A DNA stretch of 64,000 nucleotides, taken from assembly GCA_018696595.1 (NCBI GenBank), contig JABHQW010000003.1:1-64000 (forward strand). Reading direction: 5' to 3'. Numbering within the stretch: the first letter of the stretch is position 1; the number at the start of each line of letters is the position of its first letter. The stretch is from Candidatus Woesearchaeota archaeon. Lineage in GTDB: Archaea > Nanobdellota > Nanobdellia > Woesearchaeales > GW2011-AR9. Below, piece by piece: positions 34,337-44,380 of this stretch. Under the pieces are notes generated by a model, which saw only the letters and a program-made list of their open reading frames with translations, did not search any database and was not told the origin of the DNA. A program made the position numbers and the translations under genes.

Positions 34337-36763
34337 ATGGCGTCTGGCACTAAATTTGATGATGAATTTGATAATATTTTTTCTTTAGATGATCCTATTA
34401 CGGATGATTTGGAAGAAATACTTAATTCTGAAGTAAATCTGAAATTAGCTCCAGAACAAGAGTTAAGATATAAAGAAGTATTAGATGTTACTCAAGTATT
34501 ATCCTTCCCAGATGGTGTAAAAAAAGAATTACCAGATTTTATTAAAAGAATTTTTTCTAATGGGAATTATAATCAGATCTCAAATGTTTGTTTATTAAAC
34601 TCTTTGAGGAATCTTTCTCGGTTCAAAAAAATCGATCCAGAAAGGATCGGAAGAACATTAATTTATGAGTATTTAACTATCACTGAAATTTGTGAAGAAC
34701 AAGAATCAGATAAACCTAATTCTTTTGATGATACTACATCTCTTGAAGATAGATTTTCTGGATTAATAGAATCATTTAATACTTTTAGGGAAAAAAATTA
34801 TTTTTGTAATCAAGAAAGTTTTTTTTCGAGTCTTTATTCTGTTAGAGATATAATTAAAAAATTTTTAACTTTAACTCCTAAAACTTTAGGAAATATTTCT
34901 AAACTGCTTTCTGTCTTTCTTCCATTATCTCCAGAATATCTTCTTGAGAATGATTGGGACACTATCAGAACTTCCAGAGAAGCAATTTCCTATTATTTAT
35001 CAATAGTAAAACAATTAGATGACCCTCAAACAATTAATGCTTTTGAGTCAACATTTGGTTCTTTCCTAAGGGAAAATCCGTCTGGTAACATAGACGAAGT
35101 TGAACGTGAGCTAATAGTTAGGAAAGAGATTGCAGAACTAATTAATCCATTTAGTTCAGAAGCTAAACCTTACTTAATTTATTTCTATAATTATTTATGT
35201 AAAAAGTCTGTTCCTGAAGAGCGTACTTATTTAATTAAAGATAGTACAAAGTTTTTTGATGAAAATTTGCCAAAACTTTTAGATATTAATTCAAAATGTT
35301 ATTATGGGGTATTTATGAGGTTAGCTTTTACTCAATGTTTTAGAAATGATAAACAGGGTTGTGATTTATCAGCTTTGGAAGAAATTTTTAATAAAGATAT
35401 TGATGATGTTTTACCATTATCTAATTTCTTAGATAATTTAAATATTGATTTAAATATAGATCTCTCTGTTGATTCTGTTAATGACCCTGATGATTCTCTT
35501 TTAACTAAATATCAAGATCTAAGACAACCATATGATGAGTTCTGGTTCTTCAATAGTTTATCATTTTATTATTTATCACGTACAGAAAGCGAAAAGAAAC
35601 AATGTTTGTTTGACTTAGAAATCATGAAGCACGACCCTCTTTCTATGTTAATGGCAAATCGCTCTTTGAGTTCCTGGAATCCCAAAGATAAGAATAATAG
35701 AGTTGAGGAAGAACTAAATATTATTGCTTGCTTATATGCAGGTGGTTTTTCTATTGAAGAAAAGATAAAAGCTCATTCTTCTCTAAGCCCTTTCCAAGAC
35801 CCAGAATATAACCAGAAGTTTAGAAGATTACTAGGTAATTTAAATGATATCAATGAGATTTGTGAATGTGCAGAGATTAATATGCAAATTGGTGATTATG
35901 ATGTCATCAGAAGATTAGGCTTTGGATCTGGTGGGTCTGTTTATTTAATCAATTCAAAGAATATGAAACGGAAAAGAGTATTAAAGATAATTAAGGAGGA
36001 GAAACATAGAAAAGAAGAAACTGAACTTATGGCAAGATTGAAAGGAAAAGATCTTGATAACATTGTTCAGATTCACGAGGCTGGAGAGAATATTGCTGTT
36101 GTCGCTGGTGAAGAAAAATACGCGATCGTCATGGAATATATTGATGGACAGACTTTACGTGAATTAGTTGATGCTGGACCACTTTCTAAAGATAAAGTTT
36201 TAGAATATGGGACACAAATATTTAATGGAATCTTAAGCCTACAATCTTATGGTATAACTCATCGAGATTTGAATTTGAAGAATATTAAAGTTAATAGTGA
36301 TGGTGTTGTTAAAATATTAGATCTGGGGATTGCTACTGATGAAAATGAACCTAAAGGAAAAGATGCTAGACGTTTTGGTGTTCCTTCAGATATGAAATCA
36401 AACGATCTTTTTTCCTTAGGTTTAATTCTTTATCAGTTATCTTCTGGTGACCATCTTATCTTAGAAAAGAGGGACAGAAGTAGTTATTCTCATGCAGAAG
36501 AGGTTGCCATACTAAAAGAAAAACTTTATGAAAATAATCAAATAGCATCTTTATATCAAGAGAAAATTTGTGGGAACATCCCAAAAGAGTTACAAGCAAT
36601 AATTTATGCTTGTTTAGAAAATCCTATTGGGAATGTAGAGGATGTTAAAGAAGCATTTGAACAGACAAGAGATGACTTACGTTATTATTTAATGGATAAG
36701 ACTGATTTAATTGCAAGAATCCATGAGCTAGAATCAAAGGATAATCTGGTGATTAAAAAATGA
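34337..36763 (+). CDS. Ser/Thr protein kinase with large helical N-terminus
   Basis: The 808-residue protein has about 520 N-terminal residues of helical sequence with no recognised domain, then a kinase domain (about 525-790): glycine loop GFGSGGSVY, VLKIIK lysine, HRDLNLKNI catalytic loop (His about 642) and DLG in place of DFG (about 662). The key Lys, Asp and Asn are present, so it should be active. It opens a five-gene run with 4-base overlaps to the next two genes. A TATA-like TTTATATATT lies about 30 bases upstream. Confidence 0.85.
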   Translation: MASGTKFDDEFDNIFSLDDPITDDLEEILNSEVNLKLAPEQELRYKEVLDVTQVLSFPDGVKKELPDFIKRIFSNGNYNQISNVCLLNSLRNLSRFKKIDPERIGRTLIYEYLTITEICEEQESDKPNSFDDTTSLEDRFSGLIESFNTFREKNYFCNQESFFSSLYSVRDIIKKFLTLTPKTLGNISKLLSVFLPLSPEYLLENDWDTIRTSREAISYYLSIVKQLDDPQTINAFESTFGSFLRENPSGNIDEVERELIVRKEIAELINPFSSEAKPYLIYFYNYLCKKSVPEERTYLIKDSTKFFDENLPKLLDINSKCYYGVFMRLAFTQCFRNDKQGCDLSALEEIFNKDIDDVLPLSNFLDNLNIDLNIDLSVDSVNDPDDSLLTKYQDLRQPYDEFWFFNSLSFYYLSRTESEKKQCLFDLEIMKHDPLSMLMANRSLSSWNPKDKNNRVEEELNIIACLYAGGFSIEEKIKAHSSLSPFQDPEYNQKFRRLLGNLNDINEICECAEINMQIGDYDVIRRLGFGSGGSVYLINSKNMKRKRVLKIIKEEKHRKEETELMARLKGKDLDNIVQIHEAGENIAVVAGEEKYAIVMEYIDGQTLRELVDAGPLSKDKVLEYGTQIFNGILSLQSYGITHRDLNLKNIKVNSDGVVKILDLGIATDENEPKGKDARRFGVPSDMKSNDLFSLGLILYQLSSGDHLILEKRDRSSYSHAEEVAILKEKLYENNQIASLYQEKICGNIPKELQAIIYACLENPIGNVEDVKEAFEQTRDDLRYYLMDKTDLIARIHELESKDNLVIKK

Positions 36764-37560
36764 GATTTGAAGAGATTGACATAACTCATCTTTTCCTAGA
36801 TGTTGATGGGACGCTATTTAATAAGAAAAAAGAATATATTCTGGGAAGCGGTTCAATAGAAGATGTTCATGAGTTTTTTCGTTATGTTACATTTACTGAA
36901 GCATTGAAACAAGGCAATGAAATTAATGAAAATGAATTAATTGAAAAGGTTGTTGAAGAATATCATTGTAGGATTCATGAAAATAATCTTCTAGAATATA
37001 CTGCACGATTTTCAAATAATCTAAAACGTCATTATCATGATTTAGTAAGAAAACATGGTTCAAATGGGAAAGTATTCACCCATGAGTTTGAAACTAGTCC
37101 TGGCTTTTTCGCAAAGATAGTTGGAAAGACAGATTTTTCTTCAATACTAACAAAAGACCATAAATTGATTGATACTATTGATACAATTAAGCAGAAGGGC
37201 ATACAGTTGGGTTTGTTAACCACAGAAAGATATGATACAGTAACAACTATTGCAAATGTTCTTGGTTTAAGTTTGGATGATTTTGTAGTTAATACTGGTG
37301 CTGAATATCCAATTCTTTGTTCAGAGAACGTAAAAGAAAAGAAACCTTCACTAGAAGGATTCCAAAAAATAATCACAATAACAAATGCTACTCCTAATAA
37401 AATAGCTTATGTTGGCGATTCTTTAACTAAAGATGTTCATCCTCCATTATCATTGGGAATGAATGCAATCCATGTTACTTGGAAAGATCACCCTCTTAGA
37501 ATTAGAGGAGATTATGTTGAGATGCCAACAATATATCATTTGAGTGAGGTGTTTAAATGA
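36760..37560 (+). CDS. HAD-superfamily phosphatase
   Basis: The 266-residue protein has motif I LDVDGTLF (Asp about 13), motif II LLTTER, a Lys in KKPSLEG and motif IV YVGDSLTKDV. A large helical cap lies between motifs I and II. It starts in a 4-base overlap with the kinase gene and ends in one with the IMPase-HAD gene. A role opposing the kinases or in small-molecule dephosphorylation is inferred from context only. Confidence 0.85.
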   Translation: MRFEEIDITHLFLDVDGTLFNKKKEYILGSGSIEDVHEFFRYVTFTEALKQGNEINENELIEKVVEEYHCRIHENNLLEYTARFSNNLKRHYHDLVRKHGSNGKVFTHEFETSPGFFAKIVGKTDFSSILTKDHKLIDTIDTIKQKGIQLGLLTTERYDTVTTIANVLGLSLDDFVVNTGAEYPILCSENVKEKKPSLEGFQKIITITNATPNKIAYVGDSLTKDVHPPLSLGMNAIHVTWKDHPLRIRGDYVEMPTIYHLSEVFK

Positions 37561-38975
37561 TAAGAACAATTATTCAAATTGCTAAATCAGCTGGGGAAAT
37601 CATTGAACAAGAAAAAAAAAATAAACATGAGGTTATGCTTAAAGAAGATAACAGCGTAGTTACAACAGTAGATTTGAAAGTTAACAATTTTATTATTTCT
37701 GAACTAAAGAAGTATTTCCCTGATAAAGAAATAATCAGTGAGGAACTAATCAGTATACCTACAAAAGATTCTTTCTTTATTATTGATCCGTTGGATGGGA
37801 CACAGGAATTCTTGAATTGCATTGATGAACCAGAAAAGTACACCGAGTATGCTGTCCAGATTGCTTATGTGGAAGACGGTTGTCCCATAATGGGTGTTGT
37901 TTATCAACCCGCTATTGATAAATTATATTACGCTGTTAAAAACAAAGGTGCTTTTTTGCAACAAGGAACTAGTATTAAGAGAATTTTTACAAAACAATCT
38001 AATCGTGTTGTTGTGGGTAGATATAATATTGATGAGGATCTAATAAAAATATTAAGCTCGAAATTCTCAAAAACCCTTTCCGAAGTTAGTCAGGTAGGAA
38101 GTTTCGGAATAAAAGTATGCCAAGTTGCTGAAGGTAAGTACAATTCTTTTGTTCATACTAATTTTGATAATAATAAAATTCATGCTTCTTTATGGGACTC
38201 TTCTGCTCCAGACATTATTCTTCGCGAAGCAGGTGGAAGATCATTTGAGATGAAAACTTTAGTGCCCATAGATTATTCTTCTAATAAAATAAACCTTACT
38301 CAGGGGTATATTGCCACTTCAAATAAAAGTAAAGTCATAATTGTTTTTGATGTTGATGGGGTTTTAGGAAACTTTGAGATCCTTAAAGAAAAGAGAGATG
38401 TTGCCCATATTACTGCAGTAGCTAATAATAATCTGATTAGTTTCCAAGAGGCTAAAAAGCTATTTATTACCACTAGGGAAAAACTAAGGGCTGTAGATCA
38501 GTTTTCTACTATTGATACAATGTTTCATCTTGGTATTAGTAAAGAAGAATTTTATAATATAATGAATTCAGTACCTATTGAAGGAGGGATTAGTTGTAAT
38601 CCTAACGCTAAAACAATATTACAGTACTTATCCAAAAATTGTACTTTAGTTGCTTTAACAAATACTCCTTACTTAGCAAATATTGAAACTTTAGACTATT
38701 TAAGATTATTAGAATATTTTGATAAAGTATATTCTATCGATAAATATAATTTTATTAAACCATCAGTGGAAATATTCGAGAGAATAAAGATGGATTTTGG
38801 GGCTGAGCAAGGCTATTCTATTGGTGATAATGCCCATAAAGATTTACTTCCTGCTAAGGAAGCAGGATTTAAAACTATTTTATTTGGAGATAAAAAAAAA
38901 GTAAGTGGTGTTGACTATAAAATAGATGATTTGGCTAAATTAAAAGAAATAATTAATCTAAAAAATGACAATTGA
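37557..38975 (+). CDS. Inositol-monophosphatase-family/HAD phosphatase fusion
   Basis: Residues 1-255 form a lithium-sensitive phosphatase of the IMPase/CysQ family: EIISEE (about 61), DPLDGTQEF (about 77-85) and WDSSAPDIILREAGG (about 213). Residues 262-472 form a HAD phosphatase: FDVDGVLG, LTNTPY, a Lys in FIKPS and IGDNAHKD. Both sets of catalytic residues look intact. IMPase/CysQ members cleave inositol phosphates, pAp or fructose bisphosphate; which applies here is unknown. It overlaps the next gene by 11 bases. Confidence 0.85.
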   Translation: MIRTIIQIAKSAGEIIEQEKKNKHEVMLKEDNSVVTTVDLKVNNFIISELKKYFPDKEIISEELISIPTKDSFFIIDPLDGTQEFLNCIDEPEKYTEYAVQIAYVEDGCPIMGVVYQPAIDKLYYAVKNKGAFLQQGTSIKRIFTKQSNRVVVGRYNIDEDLIKILSSKFSKTLSEVSQVGSFGIKVCQVAEGKYNSFVHTNFDNNKIHASLWDSSAPDIILREAGGRSFEMKTLVPIDYSSNKINLTQGYIATSNKSKVIIVFDVDGVLGNFEILKEKRDVAHITAVANNNLISFQEAKKLFITTREKLRAVDQFSTIDTMFHLGISKEEFYNIMNSVPIEGGISCNPNAKTILQYLSKNCTLVALTNTPYLANIETLDYLRLLEYFDKVYSIDKYNFIKPSVEIFERIKMDFGAEQGYSIGDNAHKDLLPAKEAGFKTILFGDKKKVSGVDYKIDDLAKLKEIINLKNDN

Positions 38976-41655
38976 TGATAAAATTGAAGAAGAGTACGAT
39001 GTAAGTAAAGAATGTGATCTTAAAAGTATAATTCCAGAAGTTGAAGAACATAAGAAGAAACTTTCTCAAGAGCAATTAGGGGAATTTAATTCTTTAGAAT
39101 CCAAATTAAAGCCATTGACCATTAATAATCCAGATCATGCTCATCCGGGCAACTCAGAAGCTTTAAGAAAAATGGGCAATATTTTTTATGAGAATGAAAT
39201 ATCTAATGATATTGCTTCTCAGTATTATCATCTTGCTTTTGAAGAATATTCTTCTGATGCGAGAATACTTTGTAATCTCGGAATTATTGCTAAAGAAAAA
39301 AATGACTATGAAAAAGCAAAAGAATATTTATGGAAATCTCTTAATTGGAATAAAAGTTTGTGGTTAGCTCATGATGCTCTTACTGATATTCTTAGTGATG
39401 AAAATGATACAACTGGAATGGTCACTTGGATCAATAAATTTATTAATTCTGTTGGAGGTAAGGGGAGTATAATTCAACTAGCGGGGATGGTAGAAGATTC
39501 AGATTATGAAGAAGATAATATTCTTTATCAATCATATGACGCATTAGAGGTTCTTGTTTCTGCAGATTATGGTGAAAGATTTGATGGTTACGATGTTTGC
39601 AAATTAATCCTTTCGGGGATAAATCCTCAACTTGCTAGTCAATATAATGGTCGTTTTGGTGCTTTGGATATTGTTAATTTACATAAAGCAGATTGTTCTC
39701 CAGAAAAAGCTAACACTTACGACGTTCGTTTTGGAGGCTTAGATATTGCACATCTAAAAATGGCAAGAGTAAAGAATGAAGAAGCAATTATTTATCCTGA
39801 ACATTTTGATGGTAGTTGTATATCTGCTTTAGTTCATGAGAATATTTCTCCAGAAGTTGCTGGTTCATATGGCGAGCCTTTAATGCCAACATACTTGAAT
39901 AAAGGATATTCTGGAACAAGCATTACCTGTTTTGTAAAATATGGTCTTAATGATAAAGATGTTAAAGATTATGGTGAACTTCCAAGTTCGGTAATTTGTT
40001 TATTGGTTGAAAATGGAATCTCAGCTGAACAATATAGACCTTATGGAGAAAAATTTGTAGATACAGAAAAGTGGCATAAAGTAGATTGGAAATCTTTAAT
40101 AAAATTGATTAATCGTGCTAAAAACTATGAAGAGATTGCTGAATATGATTCTTCTTTGGGTCTTGATGATATTATTCAACTAAATTACAATTCAATATCC
40201 TCTTCACTTGCTAACCAATATCACGGATTTAACGGTTCACAGATTTCTCGTTTAGTTGAATACAAGATTGAACCAGAAAAGATTCCTGAATATTCAGAAC
40301 GATTTGATAAAGAGGATATATCGTGGTTAGCTAGTTTTAATGTTTCTTCAGAATTTGCAGAAAAATTTGATCCAAGGTTTAAAGGTAATGATATTATCAA
40401 TTTAAAAGATGTGTATTCGCCAGAGATCACTCAATACAATGCTAAAATTCCTGCTATTATAATTAGGGCATTAATTAAAAATAATGTTTCACCTGAAAAA
40501 GCTGAGGAATATTTGAAACATTGGAACGAGTGGGAATTAATTGGGGTTTTTGATGTTCCTTTTGATATTGCTCGTAAATATAAAGAAAATAATGGTTTGC
40601 ACATTGGAAAAATGTATCGAAGCGGAATTATGCCTGAAGAAGCAAACAAATTTGATGATCGTTTTAGATCTGATGGTATTGTAGATTGTATTGAAGCAAA
40701 AGTTAGTCCAGAAATAGCTAATAGTTATCATGGGCGTTTTGATGAATATGGTGTTAGGCAATTAGTTGAGTTTAATTGTGATCCAAAGATTGCTAATACT
40801 TACGATGAGAGATTAAATGCTGAAGCTATTTTATTATTATCTAGCGTTGGTATTTTCCCAGGAATATTTAGTGAGAATTCTGAGATTTATTACAGTCTTT
40901 TAAAAGATATCACTCACTTTGAAGAAGATGATACTGATGATGATCAAGATAGTAATCTTTTAGGTGTTGGTTCACAAGGGATTGTGATTCTAAAGAATGA
41001 AAGTGCTTGGAAGTTTAGTCAGGATATTGATTATGAATATTCATTACTTAAAATGCTGGAGAATCCTAAGAATGTTATAGGGATAAAAAATAAACCAAAA
41101 AAAAGAGTTGCCTTGGAATTAGAATATGTTTCGGGCGACTCACTAAAAACGATTATGGGGAAAAAACTATTATCATTAGATAAAACATACCATTACTCAT
41201 TGGAAATATTTAACGGTCTTCAAGAACTTCGTCAAGCTGGGATTTATCAGCATCGTGATATTCGTCCAGCAAATATTATGGTTGACGAAGAAAAAGAAAG
41301 AGCAATAATAATTGATTTAGGAATTGCTACAACAGACCCATTAGATTTACCTAAAGATAACCGTAGATATGGCGGTCCAAACGATTTAGTTTCTCTTGGA
41401 CAAGTGATGTATAAAATGGCTACTGGCGAACATATTTTTGCTGAATCTGAATCTATGGAAAGAACTATTTACGCAGACAAGTTAAAAGATCATCGTGATT
41501 GGATTTACGAGGAAGATAAGAGATTAGGACCATATCTTAGAATAGTTAATGAAACTGTTACAGATGATAAAGTGGCAGATTTAATAAAATTATGTCTGAC
41601 GGCAAAAGGTACAGAAGAAGATTATCAGAGATTAGAAGAGAGATTTGCAACATAA
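38965..41655 (+). CDS. Kinase with TPR and SPExAxxY repeats
   Basis: The 896-residue protein has TPR-like helices (about 60-155) and then some 15 or more units of about 23-30 residues (about 200-640) built on SPExAxxY, RFxGxDI and a short helix. A C-terminal kinase domain (about 664-895) has GVGSQG, a Lys in AWKFSQD, HRDIRPANIM (His about 763) and IDLG. Catalytic Lys, Asp and Asn are present. The repeats probably form a curved scaffold for partners. The last 145 codons nearly match the next gene. Confidence 0.85.
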   Translation: MTIDDKIEEEYDVSKECDLKSIIPEVEEHKKKLSQEQLGEFNSLESKLKPLTINNPDHAHPGNSEALRKMGNIFYENEISNDIASQYYHLAFEEYSSDARILCNLGIIAKEKNDYEKAKEYLWKSLNWNKSLWLAHDALTDILSDENDTTGMVTWINKFINSVGGKGSIIQLAGMVEDSDYEEDNILYQSYDALEVLVSADYGERFDGYDVCKLILSGINPQLASQYNGRFGALDIVNLHKADCSPEKANTYDVRFGGLDIAHLKMARVKNEEAIIYPEHFDGSCISALVHENISPEVAGSYGEPLMPTYLNKGYSGTSITCFVKYGLNDKDVKDYGELPSSVICLLVENGISAEQYRPYGEKFVDTEKWHKVDWKSLIKLINRAKNYEEIAEYDSSLGLDDIIQLNYNSISSSLANQYHGFNGSQISRLVEYKIEPEKIPEYSERFDKEDISWLASFNVSSEFAEKFDPRFKGNDIINLKDVYSPEITQYNAKIPAIIIRALIKNNVSPEKAEEYLKHWNEWELIGVFDVPFDIARKYKENNGLHIGKMYRSGIMPEEANKFDDRFRSDGIVDCIEAKVSPEIANSYHGRFDEYGVRQLVEFNCDPKIANTYDERLNAEAILLLSSVGIFPGIFSENSEIYYSLLKDITHFEEDDTDDDQDSNLLGVGSQGIVILKNESAWKFSQDIDYEYSLLKMLENPKNVIGIKNKPKKRVALELEYVSGDSLKTIMGKKLLSLDKTYHYSLEIFNGLQELRQAGIYQHRDIRPANIMVDEEKERAIIIDLGIATTDPLDLPKDNRRYGGPNDLVSLGQVMYKMATGEHIFAESESMERTIYADKLKDHRDWIYEEDKRLGPYLRIVNETVTDDKVADLIKLCLTAKGTEEDYQRLEERFAT

Positions 41656-43395
41656 AAATGAAACTAGAAAGAATACTTGCGGAAACAGAACTGGCAAGAG
41701 ATTATCGAAGAATAATTAGATCGAATGATTTCTTAGGGGATAAAATAAAAGAAGCAGTTCAGAAAATTAGGGGTATTCATCAAGTTAAACGTTATTTAGG
41801 ACATGTTGATTTATTATCAAAAAAGTGGAGTGCTTATTTAGATGATCCTCCTGTTAATTATGGGATCGCTTTTGCTCATTATGCTTGGTTTAGTATGGAT
41901 TTGCCTTTTTACACTAGGGCTTTTTCTAAAGTAGAAGAAGAGTTTTCAGATGTCATTTCAGATATAATCCTTCAAGTGAATAAGAAAACTAATCATCTTT
42001 CTAAATTAGCTTACGTTTTTGAAACGCCGTATAATAAAAATTGGGGTAATACTTTGCCATATAAAAAACAACGTCAACAATACTTTTCTCTTCTACATAA
42101 ACTACAAGCTGTTGATCCAGATGTTATTGCCGATGCACATTATCTTCTTTCTTGTTTAATAAAGAATCAAGAAAAAGAATATCCTTTAGAAAAAATAGTG
42201 TCAAATATTTGTGAACTGGACAAATTGGGTGATGACCCCCATCTGAATTCATCCTCTGTCCAAGGGATGCCAGAAACTGTTAGATCACTTGCACAAACAT
42301 ATATTGAAGGTCTAAATTTTTTGGCAGGGCCAACATATATTAAAGAATTTGAAGAAGATTTAAATTTAAAAGACATACTTAATGACGATACAGTTGATTT
42401 ACATTTTGAAAAAGTAATCGCTTTTGCTAAAAAATGTGACTCTGTTTGTAATCAACGAAATCAATTAACAAACAACATAGATTATCTTGAATCTGTAGAA
42501 TATAAAGAGATAGATTCAAAAGCTGATAAGTACAATGGAATTGTTGGTGCTTTTGCAATGGGCCTTCCAATAATACAACAATTAAATCCAAGTGCCGTTG
42601 ATGATTATGTCCATACTGCTTCTGAAATGATAATTCGTGCTGTTGATATTAACAAAGTGGAATTAGCATTCAAAAGTTTAATTACCCATATGGGAGGTTA
42701 TAAATTAATATCTACGGGTATACGTTCAATTGTTGTTTTTTCTGGTGATTCTATCAGTAAGTTTTCATCAGACATCTCATATGAAGCAGAATTACATCAT
42801 AAATTAGAAAATCCAATAAATGTTGTTTCGGCAGTAAAAGAAAGCAATACTGAAATAACTTTAGAATTAAAATATATTCATGGTCACTCACTTGAAGAAT
42901 TAATGGATATTAATCAATTATCTTTAGATTTAATAAAGAAATATTCTTCAGGTATTTTCAACGGTCTTCAAGAACTTCGCCAAGTAGGGATTTATCAGCA
43001 TCGTGATATTCGTCCAGCAAATATTATGGTTGACGAAGAAAAAGAAAGAGCAATAATAATTGATTTAGGAATTGCTACAACAGACCCATTAGACCCCCCT
43101 AAAGATAACCGCAGATATGGCGGCCCAAACGATTTAGTTTCTCTCGGACAAGTGATGTATAAGATGGCTACTGGCGAACATATTTTTGCTGAATCTGAAT
43201 CTATGGAAAGAACGATTTACGCAGACGAGTTAAAAGATCATCGTGATTGGATTTATGGGGGAGATGAAAGGTTAGATCCATATCTTAGAATAGTTAATGA
43301 AACTGTTACAGATGATAAAGTGGCAGATTTAATAAAATTATGTCTGACGGCAAAAGGTACAGAAGAAGATTATCAGAGATTAGAGGAGAGGTTTG
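41212..43395 (+). repeat. 436-bp direct repeat joining the last two kinase genes
   Basis: Bases 41212-41647 and 42960-43395 line up without gaps at a spacing of 1748 bases, with about 23 mismatches by hand count (about 95% identical), many at third positions. Before base 41212 the two genes diverge abruptly. This is a sign of recent segment duplication or gene conversion. Confidence 0.9.
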
Positions 43396-43409
43396 AAAAT
43401 ATTGTTTGA
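41658..43409 (+). CDS. Second kinase with shared C-lobe
   Basis: I start at ATG 41658, two bases after the previous stop; an ATG at 41592 would lie inside the preceding gene and read its tail out of frame. The 583-residue protein has a helical N-terminus (about 1-340) unlike its neighbour, an N-lobe with IVVFSGDSISKFSSDI, and a C-lobe with HRDIRPANIM (His about 448) and IDLG. The C-lobe is nearly identical to that of the preceding kinase; the N-lobe is not, and its glycine loop is poor. Confidence 0.8.
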   Translation: MKLERILAETELARDYRRIIRSNDFLGDKIKEAVQKIRGIHQVKRYLGHVDLLSKKWSAYLDDPPVNYGIAFAHYAWFSMDLPFYTRAFSKVEEEFSDVISDIILQVNKKTNHLSKLAYVFETPYNKNWGNTLPYKKQRQQYFSLLHKLQAVDPDVIADAHYLLSCLIKNQEKEYPLEKIVSNICELDKLGDDPHLNSSSVQGMPETVRSLAQTYIEGLNFLAGPTYIKEFEEDLNLKDILNDDTVDLHFEKVIAFAKKCDSVCNQRNQLTNNIDYLESVEYKEIDSKADKYNGIVGAFAMGLPIIQQLNPSAVDDYVHTASEMIIRAVDINKVELAFKSLITHMGGYKLISTGIRSIVVFSGDSISKFSSDISYEAELHHKLENPINVVSAVKESNTEITLELKYIHGHSLEELMDINQLSLDLIKKYSSGIFNGLQELRQVGIYQHRDIRPANIMVDEEKERAIIIDLGIATTDPLDPPKDNRRYGGPNDLVSLGQVMYKMATGEHIFAESESMERTIYADELKDHRDWIYGGDERLDPYLRIVNETVTDDKVADLIKLCLTAKGTEEDYQRLEERFENIV

Positions 43410-43416
43410 AGATAGA

Positions 43417-44367
43417 CTAATGTGATTCGCTTTTATTTTTTCCTAGTTCTCTAATAATAGTGGCTCTAACAAAATCATTGATACAATCTAAAAATGGACT
43501 CACTTCATTAATTACTTTTAATTCATTTAAACCAAAATTAATATTTTCCATTCTTTTTATCAACTCGTACCTCTTATTGGTTAAGTTATGTTCCAAACTA
43601 CCTTTATGTAAGTGAAGAAAGTGTTCATAGACTAGTTCAAATATTTCTTGAAGAATATTTTTAACTCTTAGTGTGCAACCAAACCTAGCAGTTTTTTCTA
43701 CTAAATGTCTATATTTATCCATCATTTTATCAACAATCAGATATAAAGTGAATAATTGTGCCTTTTCTTCTTGACTTTTATCTGACTTATCTAAGACTCT
43801 CAGAAAATAAGTGATAAACTTACAAACATTATCATGGTAATCATAAGCATTTTCAGCATATAAATGGAAATCTTTTCCTATACTTTTTAAATATTCTTCC
43901 ATTACTTCTTTAAAAAGAAAAAATATTCTTTTTTCAATTATATTAATATTTTCTTCCTTATCTGTTAGGAAACAACGGAGTTCAGTCCTGTTCTTGGTTT
44001 GAGAAACTATTTCCATGCCAATGAAACGGGTAATCATTTTTTTTTTGATTAAAGATAAAATGTTAATGTTTTTATTATTTTTACCATCATAGATCTCAGG
44101 TTTAGAATACATAAGTGTGATTTTATTATAGTTGGTAATATATAATGTCTCCAAATATCTTCCCAGGATATGTTTATTAAAACCACTAATATCCAGCGTA
44201 ATCTTTTTTTCTTTCTCTTTTCTTTCTCCTAAAGAGAAATTAATTTCTTTTTCCCCTAAAGAGACGTCTAATTCATCTCCCTTAGAAACATTATTCTTTT
44301 TAACCCACTTGTTAGGCAAGGAAACCATTAACGTACTAGGACCAATTTGAGCTACTTTTCGCTTCAT
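43417..44367 (-). CDS. AbrB/PhoU-type regulator
   Basis: The 316-residue protein has a swapped-hairpin AbrB-like DNA-binding start (RKVAQIGPSTLMVSLPNKWV, then VSKGDELDVS) and two helical PhoU-like domains behind it (about 110-316). This fusion is widespread in archaea as a presumed phosphate-uptake regulator. It converges with the kinase operon, and TCGGA sites sit just before its start. Target genes are unknown. Confidence 0.8.
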   Translation of the reverse strand: MKRKVAQIGPSTLMVSLPNKWVKKNNVSKGDELDVSLGEKEINFSLGERKEKEKKITLDISGFNKHILGRYLETLYITNYNKITLMYSKPEIYDGKNNKNINILSLIKKKMITRFIGMEIVSQTKNRTELRCFLTDKEENINIIEKRIFFLFKEVMEEYLKSIGKDFHLYAENAYDYHDNVCKFITYFLRVLDKSDKSQEEKAQLFTLYLIVDKMMDKYRHLVEKTARFGCTLRVKNILQEIFELVYEHFLHLHKGSLEHNLTNKRYELIKRMENINFGLNELKVINEVSPFLDCINDFVRATIIRELGKNKSESH

Positions 44368-44380
44368 AATTCCAATAATC

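Noticed and set aside
41592-41657. An upstream ATG extending the second repeat-operon kinase
   Set aside because: It lies inside the preceding kinase gene and its codons are that gene's conserved tail read in another frame; ATG 41658 directly follows the preceding stop.
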